Program-made: the position numbers and the translations under genes
Assembly: GCF_963422355.1 (NCBI RefSeq)
Contig: NC_085101.1
Coordinates: 3,842,917-3,906,916 of the forward strand
Direction: 5' to 3'
DNA: 64,000 nt
Source of the DNA: Corticium candelabrum
Taxonomy: Eukaryota; Porifera; Homoscleromorpha; Homosclerophorida; Plakinidae
Notes under the pieces: model-generated
Seen by the model: the letters and a program-made list of their open reading frames with translations, nothing else
Told to the model about the DNA's origin: nothing
Databases searched by the model: none
In this document: one piece after another, positions 42,395 to 60,513 of the stretch
Layout: each line of letters opens with the position of its first letter
Numbering within the stretch: the first letter of the stretch is position 1

Positions 42395-45300
42395 ATGTTT
42401 CTAGACATTTGGTTTCTACTAACTCTAGCGTTCGTGTCAGGTGAGCAATAACGGTTGCTACAACATATCTTAGAAAGTTGTGACAAAGGCGGATCCAATG
42501 TCTTCACGTTTGAACGCATTCGAATGTTTTTCGACGATTCTAATGTTACGGCGTGTCTAGTTTGTGCGTAAACGCGAGTAACTGTCTGAAGCGGATTTGT
42601 TCTCCTCTCCGCTTGCTATGACAGACAAAAAAAGCGTTGGCACGTGCCCTGACATGGCAACCCCATTGAAGTGTGACTGAGGCGGCGCCGCCGGGGTGAG
42701 CGACGGTGGGATGCCGTCCGCTGTCGTTCGGGCGTTTGTTTCGACTATTTAGTGTCGTTGGCGACGTGTAGTTTATTCGTCTGGCGTTCTTGTTTGCTAA
42801 TTTGATTGCGCTTCGCACGTGCTGATGCTGAGCCGTCGTGCTACAGTGTAGCTAGAGAGTCGAGCAAGTGGAGAGTTTTTAGTAACCAGGGATGAGTTTG
42901 TCGACGTACGTCGAGGGTGCTTGACAATGGCATTTCGAGGGAGTTGGTAAACGCGAGACAAGGTTGGAAGGTCGCTTCCGACGTGTGGTTGGCTCGCTTA
43001 CACGTCGATTTTGTCCAATTTTGTGCGTTCGAATAGGCTTCTCGTCGTGCGGTTTCGACGAGTTGAGATTGAGTGGAAAGTGGTGTGGAATTGTGAAGCT
43101 GAGGAGACGACAGTCGCTTTCGAGTTCATTCATTGTCGGGGGAGCTGTTTGTATTGGGTGTGCGACCGGAAACGCTAACCAACGGACTCTGTTGTGTTTG
43201 TAGTCCTAAAAGTTCACAATGTAGTGGTGTGATGAAGAGATCCTACATTTTAGTGTGTACTGTACAGTAATGCTAGACTGGTCAGTCTTGAGTTGGACAT
43301 TCCACTTGTTTGTTTGGTCTACGTACGGGGGCAAAAGTCGATGGTTTGTTTGCGTTTGCTGATTTCTCGTACTGCGACAGATGATCTTAGTTGCGACAGA
43401 TAATCTTAGTTGCAATCCTCCGAAGGTGGGAGAGGCGTTGCATAAATGTCTGTAGTGGAAAAGTATGAGGGAGGTAGACACCTGTTCTGTGTTGCACCTT
43501 TATTTACAAGATGATTGATTGCATTACTATTTGGTGTACATACATACAAAGAAGATTTACTAAAACTTAAAGGGTAAACCACTCTGTCCACATCTAATTG
43601 CCACTGACTATTCAGTTCCAGTTGGTTAATTGTGTAGTAGAGATTTGATTTGTTTGAGTAAGAGTGGCAGGTGTGTACTCTAAGAGATGATGTTTGTTGT
43701 CATTCAGGTTAAAGTATAGATTCAGCTCTAACAACTAGAACATACCAGTTTGTATTATCCTTGTGTGGTATTTGGTTTGTGGAATGACTTCCCAGATTTA
43801 GTACCTAGTGTTTAAACCAGTCTTCTTACTCACAGCACCCCACAAGTGCATTACCGGATTGCTTAGGGCTTCACCTATGGTTTGCTAAAAGCTGTTTCCT
43901 GTTGAAAGGTTATTGAGTTTGAGTAGGAGTGTAGGATTCATGTGGAATTTTGTTATCCTGGTCAATCCTTCAATGAAGGAATGTGTTAATTAAGGTAAAA
44001 TAAGAAGCTAGTGGTATCTAATATTAGTTTGGTTTTACACTAGACCTAGTCGCTAAAAATGGGGATCTATTTAGGAGAGATTTTAGGAAGTTAGTTTGTG
44101 GAAGTCACAGTCCATGACGTTTCTAGCTGGGCTTTTCCCATTACCATCTTCTTTGTAAGTCTTATGTAACATTCTGTAGTGGGAACCATGTGATAAAATA
44201 TCAAGTGCGTGTGTTGCTGCCAGGGGGTTACTACATTTTGTTGGAAGTAGCTCTATCATTGGTGTGAGTATTTAAATGTTTGGGCAGTGATCACATTGTT
44301 CCACTTTTTTTAAATTTAAATATCCAGTTAGCTCCATTAGGACCAGTCATTATATGTGCCCTGCTGGGTATCAAGGTGTCTCATATCCAATGAACATATC
44401 AATAGATCCTAGCACCAATAGACATGGACTGTTAGTCTCATAGTACAGTGTAGTTTATTTACATTATGTAAATGATACCAATGTAATGCCATCTATTAGC
44501 TGGAACTGAATTCCAGCTGGGACTCACCTTACCTCCCAATATGTTTCCCATAGAATGTCAAGCTAAGGGACCATTTAGTTCTGTGATGCCACATTCATGG
44601 TGGTCTCCATTATTTATATTGTTTTTATGATTGTCTATATACCCAGTCTGTGGTCAGAATATCTACATTTACCATCTTACAACATTAAATACACAACCAA
44701 CCAGACAGTTAGTCTCGTTTGTTTTGGGAACTTTATTACCCAAGAGGTGAAACACTAGGGTGTATGTGTACAGTTGCACAGGCTGGTCACATGACATACA
44801 ACCGACGACTCGGCTTCATCTCCTGCATGACACATGACCAAATAATGAAACTTATTTCAAATCGCACACAACGTTATTTGACTGCATTCTCATCTGCTTT
44901 CCATGCATATTGGCCCCGCCGTTATGATTTATATCTTGAACTTAATTAAGTATTACTATTGATATGGTTCCATATGTATATTGTTTCTAGCATTAGAAGT
45001 ATTCTCAACATCTTTGTCTGGTCTCACCAACAGCACTCGTCCAACCGAATCGGTTACCTTCTGGGCGGCATGGCAGTCATGGTCCGAATGCTCTGAGACA
45101 TGTGGGATAGGCGAGCGGACTAGAAAACGAATCTGCATACATCGTCAAGGCGTGTACGTACCGACATCATTCTGCGATGGCGCGAATGAGGAAGCAAGTG
45201 TCTGTCAACTTCAACGTTGCCCTAAACCGAAGGAATTAAAAGTAATATTCAAAGACAGGAGAACGTTTCCGGATGTTATTCGTCTGATGCCGAGCAGTGA

Positions 45301-45555
45301 GAAGGGAGAGACTCGGTTGACGGTATATTGTTATGCTCCTGGGTTGCCGGTTAGTCATGTGAAATGGATGAGGGATGGTGAAGTTATCAAGTCGGGAAAT
45401 GGGAGAGTTGTGCAACACGGTGTACGGAAACCGGCGTCGTCGAGGCGGTTGAAGATCCGGCCGTTTTTGGAAGAAGACTATGGGGAGTATACGTGTGTGG
45501 CGTATGATGGTGGGGCGAAGAATGTTATGTTGCGAAAGAGTTTTACAATAGTTTC

Positions 45556-45643
<88 letters not shown>

Positions 45644-47159
45644 GTTTGTGTCTGTTTGTTTGTGTGTCTGTGTCTGTCTGTTTGTGTCTGTGTTTGTGTT
45701 TGTTTGTGTCTGTGTTTGTGTTTGTTTGTTTGTGTATGTGTGTGTGCACGCATGTGTGTCTGTCTGTCTTTGTGTTTGTTTGTTTGTTTGTGTGTGTATG
45801 TGTGTGTGTGCATGTGCATGTAGTTAAATAAATTAATAATTATTTGATTATATGTTCCAGTTGTACCAACCACCGGTATTCCTGTTACCAAAGGACCCAC
45901 TGGCATTCTAACACCGTCGACTCGCTCTACTCCTCTACTTCATACACCAAACTATGTCACAACAGAACAACCAATAAACAGACACAATCACAGCTTTGCA
46001 GGCAAGGCAGGCGGGGACATGAGCAGCAATCCTTTAATTTTGAGTCTACCACAACATCCTACTCCATCAATACAAACAGACAGTCACGTAAAACCATTTA
46101 CTTCACGTCAAACATCAAGACAGCAAACTAACACTCCCGATCCAACCTTGCATACTTCGTCTTCGATTGTACACACAACAGAGCCACAAGCATCTACCGA
46201 AGCAACAACACAGGCAATAGATACACTGGTAACAAGTGCTACTTTGACTTCATCGACAGGTAGACAACAGAGAGTGACTTCAATGAGTGTAAATAGTCAC
46301 CGTAGGTATACATCATCGATAGAAGATTTAGACGTAACGACAGAAGCATTGTCGACTGAAACTGTGACAACAAGCAGAATGGAAAAGCAACAAACAACAA
46401 CACAAAGAGCAACAACACGAGCAGCAACAACACAAGCAGCAATGACACAAGCAGCAATGACACAAGCAGCAACGACACAAACACCTACAACACAAACACA
46501 AACAACACAAGCACCAACAACACCAACACCAACAACACAAACACCAACAACACGAACGCCAACAACACAAGCAGCAACAACACAAGCATCAACAACGAAG
46601 CAAGAAGCAACAACTCGAAAGCCAACGTCACGTAAGAGAGCATCTACACCAACAGTCACTAGAACGCCACCGCCGACGCAACTGACTTTGAATAAATTTG
46701 TTGCCATGAGAACAGATCAATTATCGGTTACAACCTCACATGCGGGCGTGGATACATCTGTTTCTCATACCTCAACACCGTCAACGTCTCACCAGCATGA
46801 GAATGAAATACATTTTGTTAGCGAGACGAATCTCGACGACGTGGCTACCGATCCTATAATGTCAACGACTTATTCTAGTACATCAAGAATTCCGGTATTG
46901 AGAGACAACACTCTGCCTACTATTGCAGGTGCTTATGCTGTTTTCCCTAAATCTGATTTTGTGTGTGTGAAATGGATGCACGTTTTGTAGACGTTAGAAA
47001 CAACGAGTTGGAAGTTCAAGCAGGTATATCTTCGGACAACAAGCTTTTGATCATTGTAGGAGCTGCGAGTGTCGGAGCTTTTGTGGTGCTGACGTCACTT
47101 GTTGTTTCGTGTCTCGTGTGCAGCAAGAGACGGAAGAAGTATTCCCCAAATCGGTAACG

Positions 47160-47226
<67 letters not shown>

Positions 47227-48612
47227 TTTTATTGCTAATGTTTATATTCGTTGATTGTTTGTATAGGAGAGGGAGTGGCCACGTGAGGAGTTCGTCGTTT
47301 GCCACCTGTGACAAGGAGAGATACAATTCGTTCGAGTCAGCTATGAAGTTCTCGCCGTCAATGGCGAGCAGTATGACCCACTTGTCGAGACATCTCGACG
47401 ATTCCGGTCTCACCGTCTACGGCGAAATGGGCGTTAGGAGGAAATCGAGTTTCATGGTGAGCGACATTGTACCTCCCGACATGGCAATACAACAGAGAAA
47501 GGCATCATTGTCTGATGCTATTCACGCATTGGATCCCATGTGGGGCAACTCCGAGAGGCAGTTGCCGCTCTCGGCGGTCAACGAAGATTCTACTCACGCT
47601 AGTGGAGTAGATCAGGTGGACGCATCGAGGCGGAGCGAAACGCCATTGAATGTGATAGCAAATGGAGACGTTCCGCATTCGATCGGTTTGCTTCATTCGA
47701 GTTTGCCCGACAATCTGGTGACCGACTCGGACTCAACGGGAGTCGAACGTGCGTTGACAGATCCGGTAGTCAGACCTAATTGTGAGGTCGCTCCGAAGCT
47801 GGATACCTCGGACGAACCAACTGCAACAACAACAGCACCAACACCTGTAGGGTCGGCAATCAATCTAGAACAACAAAAGGCAGAACATTCTGTCATAATG
47901 GTAGGTTTTCTGTTTTGTGTTTCATATTTTAATTTCCAATATTATTTAATTTATTTCCATTTTAAAAATTTATTTATGCATTTAATTTGTAAAAAAATTG
48001 AAGAACAGTGTTATTTAAAAATTGAATTATAAAAATATTCATTTAATTTTATTTTATTTTTAAAATAATTTATTTTTATTTATTTGAATTTAGAATGTAT
48101 TTATGTATTTAATTTATTTTTAATTTATTACATTTTATTTGATTTTTTAAAATAATTTAATTTATTTGAATTTTAAAAATTTATTTATATAGTTATTAAA
48201 ATTTTGAAATTCAATGTTATTTAATTATGTATATAATAATTAGTAAAAAATTATGAATAACAAAGTTATTTAAAATTTAATTTATGTATTTAATTTATTT
48301 GAATTTTTATTTAGTTTTATTTATTTGAATTTAAATATTTATTTTAAAATAAATTAATGTTACTCAATTTTTATGAATTAATTTGTTTCTAAATTTTAAT
48401 AATTATATAATTTATCTAATTAATTAATGTAATACTTTTAATTTCTATTGATTGTCTAGCTATCGGGAGAGGTAAACCAACTAGCCACTGATGATGCATC
48501 TAGTCAGCATTTGGAATACAGCTTGAGTGATATCTCAATCACAGATAGTGAACAAAATGAGGATGACAACAACTCTGTGGCGATGCCCGAGGATTTGGTC
48601 GCCGACTGTTAA
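42395..48612 (+). CDS. Type I membrane protein: TSP1, Ig, mucin-like stalk, TM, long cytoplasmic tail
   Basis: Six exons: 42395-42440, 44991-45557, 45861-46928, 46991-47153, 47267-47900, 48460-48612; 876 residues in frame. A signal peptide (MFLDIWFLLTLAFVSG) is split by intron 1. Residues about 38-92 form a TSP1 (WAAWQSWSEC, CSETCG); about 93-203 an Ig domain (VYCYAPGLPVSHVKW, EEDYGEYTCVAYDG). Residues about 205-560 form a Thr/Ser/Pro stalk rich in TTQ repeats, likely O-glycosylated. A TM helix (LLIIVGAASVGAFVVLTSLV) near 579-604 is followed by a basic stop (SKRRKK) and a 270-residue tail rich in Ser, Thr and acidic residues with no catalytic domain. Probable adhesion or signalling receptor. 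It lies beside the secreted TSP1/CCP array. No specific orthologue recognised. Confidence 0.85.
42441..44990. other. Intron 1 of the TSP1-Ig receptor (2.5 kb)
   Basis: Starts CpG-rich (42600-43100) and then becomes plain AT-richer sequence. No domain-bearing ORF recognised. The CpG-rich start may be regulatory. Confidence 0.5.
45558..45830 (+). repeat. (TG)n(TCTG)n(TTTG)n tract starting at a splice donor
   Basis: The tract begins with the GT of the exon 2 donor (TTTCAG/GTGTGTG), so the microsatellite forms the donor itself and most of this 303-bp intron. Confidence 0.9.
47162..47221. repeat. (CA)n microsatellite
   Basis: 60-bp CA run in the short intron after the TM exon. Confidence 0.97.
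47901..48459. other. AT-rich last intron of the receptor
   Basis: Over 80 percent A+T by eye with recurrent ATTTAATTTATTT motifs; probably a decayed simple repeat. Confidence 0.7.
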
Positions 48613-49337
48613 CTGAACGAGATCTGGAGATGTCAGTGGAGTTACCCGACTTTATGAGACATGCTTGGGGCATGTGTTGTCTTTTAATTAATTTAGTTAA
48701 TTAGATATGTAGCAATATGTACACAACAGATTAGCATTGATATTAATGGTATGTACTAGAAGAATGGCCACGTTTCGGTGGCTCTGCTCTATGTTTGTAG
48801 AAAGTGTTCTAAAATAGATATCTAGTCCATAGTAGACTGTTTGTGTAAAATACACATTTTGAATCATTCACTGGCAGCGCCGTGTTCTCAAATTTTGCTA
48901 GATTTTAATTGGAGATATAGTGACACGTGATTTGTGGTGCCCGTATGCCGTTTCCATTAGTTACCCGGATCATAACACGTGACTTGCGGTACCCGTATAA
49001 GTACACAATCATATTTTAATGCTAGTTTTTTAACGTCTGCAAGTGTTGGTCTACATGCAATAAATTAATTACGACCACCTGATAATGGCAACCTGACTTT
49101 CATAGCAGAAAGTCCGACGTGGCGGTAAAGTCTGACTTCACGAGGCTTCTACGCTTGCGTCAAGTATATGTTGCCGTGACAACAACTAACAGGGTTACCC
49201 GTATGTCTATTCTTGGATTATACAAGCACGCGTCTTTGTTTTGTTTATTGCGGTAAACAGCCGCCTTTGCCTCGATCGGAAATTCCAACCTTGTGTCAAT
49301 TGCTCGGTTTAGAGCGTAACTTCCTGGCGCCGCGGCT
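48613..49337. other. Intergenic: receptor 3' flank and ANKAR promoter
   Basis: A repeated phrase CACGTGA-TT-GCGGT-CCCGTAT occurs twice (48924 and 48978). Poly(A) signal at 49059. GC rises before the ANKAR ATG. Confidence 0.55.
49059..49064 (+). terminator. Poly(A) signal AATAAA (receptor)
   Basis: Canonical hexamer about 450 bases after the stop at 48612. Confidence 0.5.
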
Positions 49338-54900
<5,563 letters not shown>

Positions 54901-55304
54901 GTTTGTGTGCTCATGCAAACAATTTGTTCGTCTCTTGATTTTGTCTCATCACCATTGCTCGTTTAGCCGCATGATTTGGTACGTTGATTGATGTCGTATA
55001 TCTAAGTGTTGTGTTGCTTTGTTTGCTGCGTCCGTTGTGAGTTTTATTGATCTACGAATGTGTAGTTTGCTATTGATTTCTACATGTTGCTTGAGAGATT
55101 TCTATAGATTTGACATGCAGTGTGTGTATGACCGAATTGAACTATCTATTTTTACTCTATTATAGCTGTAGTCGTAGTGCTAACGAATTCGCTATTTGTT
55201 ACAGATAGTATTTATATTATATTGTTGGACAATTTAATCACATCCGGGCACCCGTTGCACATCCCGTATGCTCGGCAGGCGTGGTCTCTTCTACACGGCA
55301 CAAG
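54901..55304. other. Intergenic: ANKAR 3' flank and ARPC2 promoter
   Basis: 400 bases without an ORF of note. No canonical AATAAA or TATA box noticed. Confidence 0.5.
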
Positions 55305-58300
55305 ATGATTCTCCTCGAGACACAAAATCGAATTATTTTAGACACGTTTCGGGCAAAGCTAAATGCGTAAGCCTTTGTTTCTAGTCGATCTATTTTTAAG
55401 GACCCCCTATCACCTCATGTTACTTTTTTCACTCTCCCGTCTTTCCTTGCAGCGAGAAACTCGATGCCATTGATATAACAGTCGCCGGTAAGTCGTACGA
55501 ACGTATAAACGCGCTTACTTACGAACGTACTCGCTGCATTTGCGTTACAGACTTCGACGGCGTTTTGTTCCACATCTCTAACCCGGATGGTGACAAGACA
55601 AAACTGATGGTAAGCTTTAGAACGGACGACTAGCGACCAACCAATCGCATTCGCAGCAAGAAATAGAAAGACGCGAAAATAGCACAAGAAACGAGCTCGT
55701 TGACGACGAGTTGTTCGTACAAAATGGCTGACAGAGTTTGACTGAAATGAACGGTTCGAATGGAATCTAAAAATCGATTGTAGATTTTTAGTAGCCCTTC
55801 CTATTTTTACTGCGAGTGCAGACACCGAACTCGCGCATGAAACACCGTCTTTACATTCCATCCAGTCTTGTGAACGTCAGCATTTCAACTGATACGTCCT
55901 ACTGCATGTTTGTGTCGACGGAGCTACAGTAAATAGGGTTGAATAGGTTTTAAACTTGTTGGCTGTTTGTTCTGTTATTTGTGTGTGTGCGATGACTCAG
56001 TGTTGAGTATTGTGAGGTGTTGCTCACATGCCGGGAAGTTGAGTGGTTGTCTGACTGGTTGTCTGTCTAGTTGAGTGCGTCGGTCAAGTTCTACGCCGAG
56101 TTGCAAGCGCACGGCGCAGATGACGTACGTTTTGTCTTTCTGTTGTTTGATGGTGAGGAGGTACGAGCGAGGTGGTTGCACTGTCTTTGTAGTTGTTGAA
56201 ACGCGAGTATGGAGACTACCTGCAGGCCACTCCGGAGTCAGGTTTGGAGACTGTTTTTCTTGGAGTTGGGAGCGAGTAGGGATTGGGTGGTGAGATGATT
56301 TGTGTTAGGTTATGATGTATCGCTTGTGTACGACTTGGAAAAGATGCCGGCAGACAAAGGTTTGTACTGCTTTGCTGTGTTTAGTTGATTACATTGTGAG
56401 GGTGTGTGCCAGTGTGTTGATGGATATACGAAGGGCATCAAGGTAGATCTATTAGTAGCCAGTTTTGTGTTTTTCCGTTTCAGGCTGTTTATTAGAAGAA
56501 ATTTTAGATTGTGAATCTGATTAAGTGATTGTGGGCTTTGTAAGTGGTTCAATGCACGGAGCAACTACATAGCTAGAAGGCAATTTGTTTCTCTCATGCT
56601 ATTGCACTGATGTTTTTCTTTTCACTTTGCAAGAGCAGCACCAAACCGTTGCTTGTGAGGGTGTCTATCAGTTGCATGAAATACGAGTTTCGTCGACTTG
56701 GGTCAGCCCTTGTGACACAGCAGGCGGGGCTAATGGTAGTAGGCGGGACTTAGGCTGTTAAGCTTTGCCAGATGCATAGGGTGACTATTACCAGTACTCA
56801 TTGTTCCGTGTATTTCAGTCAGTAAACGTTGTACAAGTACTCTGACAAGTTGTACAACGTTGTACAAGCACATTTACTCTATTGTACCTGTAGCTGAACA
56901 TTCCTTACGTCAGGAAGAGAACGTCGAACACCTAAAGGGGTCGTTGTCGTGAAATCTTGCCATGGCAATGCAAGTAACTCAACACGAGCATTCACATTTG
57001 ATAGCAGCTATAAAGTCAAGACAACCAATCGTTTTCGCTGATGTATTGTGCTTTGGCATTATCCGGTACTTTTGAAAGATAGACTAGCGGTGGAGCTGAA
57101 TGCACAGGAGGTTCAAAATTTGGCCCCCGACCAGTAAGGTGCAAAACCATCTAGACAAAAATCGTCTTGCCTGTACCCTAAACGACAATAAATCGCCTCC
57201 AAAACAATCAACGCACACCTGAAGGCCTGAAGATTCATACAAAAGCGTCCGTACTTCGTAGTGAATGTACTTACAGCACACCGTGCATTTCAAGATCAGC
57301 CATTTCTGCCCATTTCATCTTCCTCTCCTGTGTAAAAGAAATCACGAGACCAACGCAAACTGCTGTTAGTAATCGACTAAGATACACTGCATTCTATGCT
57401 GATCGAAATATGGTAGCTGGTCATCTCGTTTTCTGGTACGAAATTCACAAAGTGAGGTGCCATGGCGGTGACAGCATCAAAGCATGTCCACTTCTGTCCC
57501 TTTCCTACAAAAACTCGTCCTCTGTTGCATCCTACCTATCATTGAATTTATGCTCCAAACCTTCTTTTCACTACACGTTGCGACAATGGAGAAGAAAACG
57601 CTCTGGTGGCTACACACATCAGTAAAGTAGTTGGCATATCAAGCACCTGAATACGAGACATTGTAACACAACGAGATGCAGATAATCTGAGTCTTGTTTT
57701 GAAAGATAACGTGCGGGCTGTTTCCGTAGACTGGTTAGTGAGTTTGGCATTTTCGTGTCTGTCTGTCTGTCTGTCTGTCAATACATATATTTCAAAGAAC
57801 AACACTATTACATTCTAGTCTGTCTATCTGTCTGTCTGTCCGTCCGTCCGTCCATCTGTCTGTCTGTCTGTCTGTCCGTCCATCTGTCTGTCTGTCTGTT
57901 ATATTTTTTCGAACATTGAATTATGTACATCAACTGCAAATTACTATAGTAAAGTCCAACTGCACAGCAATTGCAAGCTCCTAAATTTCAAACTACAGCT
58001 GCATGCACAAGAAAGATACTAGTTAATAGAAAGTAGAGTTCAAGAGTCCAACAGTGAGAAACGGGTAGAAACATGATTACGATCTCCACAGAAGACGCAC
58101 TAGACCATAACGTGGACAAGGTAAGGCTGCGGTAATCCAAGGGGACTGAAGCCATCAGAGAAAGGTTGAAGACTGAGGAAAGCAAATGACGAGGATGACA
58201 ACAGCTACTCGTGAAAGACGCACTAGGCCACATAAACCTGGGCATCCACGAAACACTGAAGCCACGCAAGAGAAAATCAGATGATGACAGCAGAATCCCG

Positions 58301-60478
58301 GAAGAGGGACTAGACCATATGCACGTGGCCAAGGTAAGGCTGCAATACATCCAACAGAATCTGAAGCCATCGAAGAGAAAAACAGATGTAGACATATGCA
58401 GAGTTGGCGGCAGCAAAGTTTGATTACACTTTAGGAACATCAATGAAGAAACAATGACACAGAAAACAACAACAAGAGCGTTCATTCCAGATAAAGGGGA
58501 CCCCAACGTCAAACTTGGTATGACTCAAGAAGCAATAGTGGCAGATGCCACCAACGCAACCAGACCTTCTAAAAAACACTGCTGCTTTGTTGCTTTAGCT
58601 CTTCTTTCTTCTAGAAGGAGAACCGTTTCACGCTCCAGATCCGGAAATCTGTCTGTCCATCTGTCTGTCTGTCTGTCTATCTGTCTGTCTGTCTGTTTGT
58701 CTGTCCAATACATATATTTTCAACACTGCAATCTACATACAACACAACTGAGGAGGTGTTTTTGTCTGTTTGTTTGTCTGTCTCTTTTGAAACTCGTGTT
58801 TAGCTACTGGCAATAGTAAATACCAGTGTTCTCACCAGTACTGTCTGCACCATCATTTTGATGTTGGAACAAGGAAGGGACATTTGGGGAGGGAAAAACA
58901 GCAATTTTTGACGGTTGGGGAAAATGGACAGCTGACCACACGTAGTGTGGGATTTCTTCCTTCAAGATCCATTGTGGATTTAAAGCCATTTACCTCTATT
59001 GGTCTTGATTGTCCCGACATTCCTAGAGAACAATCTCATGACATCTAAAATCTTTGGGCTTGGTCTCTTTGTTGTTGCAGCAGGTGTTCTACTAATTACT
59101 GTTTATCTTCAATCCCATGTTTAGTAGGTACCTTTGCAGATCTTGATACAGCATAACCACTCAACTGGATGTATCGATTTGCTAAATCATTATAGTTATA
59201 AAAACATAGTGATCCTCCCTCCCAATTAAAGCACGCTCATGAAGCACTCTTGCAGCTACAAACTCTCAGAGCTTTTTGTATGGATTTTACACATGATTAC
59301 ACTAGACTACTAGAAACGTAGCGTATTAGCTAGTTATGGTCAAAAGGAGAATAGATGGTCAGAAGGCATATTAGTATTCCTATACTATTCATTGAATACT
59401 ATTCATTTCTTAAGTTTGACGTTACAGTAGCCAACGTATATGCACAACTCACTCTTGTAAAGCTCAACTCATAATCCCAGTTTTAAGTTAATTAAGTCAA
59501 CTTGTCATTGTAATAATCTAGTGTATTATATGTCTATCTGTGTTATGTTCAACAAGGTTATGTTCAATGAGGTTAAATCGGCAAGTCCGGAGTGTCTATT
59601 GTATTGAATAGTCTACCAATCATGCAGTAACTAATATACATGCATAAGACTCTATGTAGTACAACTAGGGAAAGGTAAAGTAACAATATGATGTTATTAC
59701 CAAATATGTCAGCATTAACCATTTGATGACGTCATTATCTGACGTCATTATATAAATATCCTGGCTAGAACACTGAATACAATCGTCAGTTATCTGAGTT
59801 TGAAGTCATCTCTTACTTACACTTGTTTGTGTCTTCACTTTAGAAACTGTTATCCAAAAGGCAGCGCTGTTGAAGAGGAACTGCTTCGCGTCCGTCTTTG
59901 AGAAATATTTTAATGCCCAGGCGAAGGGAGACACCAGCGAATCTCGTGCCATTGTTCACTACAGAGACGACGAGACAATGTGATTGACACCATTGTCTCA
60001 TCATTTCTCTGTCATCTTTCATATGCCTGCTTGTGCTGTAGGTATGTGTCTGCTGAGAAAGATCGTGTCACTGTCGTGTTCAGTACGATCTTCAAGGATG
60101 ACGACGACATCGTGATTGGAAAAGTGTTTTTGCAGGTCGGCACTCGTGCTGTCTGCATTCCGTAAAGATGCTGTTATGTATTTATTTGTCTGTCTGTCTG
60201 TTTGTTTGTTTGTCTTTTGTCTGTCTGTCTGTCTCTCTGCCTGTTTGTCTGTCTGTATGTCTGTCTTTTTGTTTGTTTGTTTGTCTATTGTCTGTTCATC
60301 TGTCTGCCTGTCTGTCTGTTTGTTTGTCTGGTTGTCTGTCTATGTATCTGTCCATCTGTTTGTGTCGATCTGTCTGTCTGTCTGTTGTCTGTTTGTCTGT
60401 CCATCTGTCTGCCTGTCTGTTTGTTTGTTTGTTTGTCTGTTCATTTGTCTGTCTCTCTATGTGTCCATCTGTCTCTGT

Positions 60479-60513
<35 letters not shown>

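Larger units (their letters stand above)
56360..59843. other. Intron 6 of ARPC2
   Basis: 3.5 kb. Contains an inverted repeat AACGTTGTACAA/TTGTACAACGTT near 56825-56862, CTGT tracts, a three-unit minisatellite and a CRE/TATA cluster near its end. No convincing nested gene. Confidence 0.7.

Noticed and set aside
42546-43591. Several 60-90 residue frames on both strands in receptor intron 1
   Set aside because: Overlapping in many frames in CpG-rich sequence, no domain similarity; typical chance frames.
44719-44949. 77-residue plus-strand frame in receptor intron 1
   Set aside because: No recognised domain, no good flanking splice sites in the needed phase, and the exon 2 acceptor lies downstream at 44990.
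46239-46707. Minus-strand Val/Cys/Leu-rich frames
   Set aside because: Shadows of the Thr-rich stalk exon on the opposite strand.
57275-57535. Two exon-like minus-strand segments in ARPC2 intron 6 (57388-57535 and 57275-57327)
   Set aside because: They have GT/AG borders and plausible peptides, but joining them in phase gives an early stop, and neither matches a domain I know.
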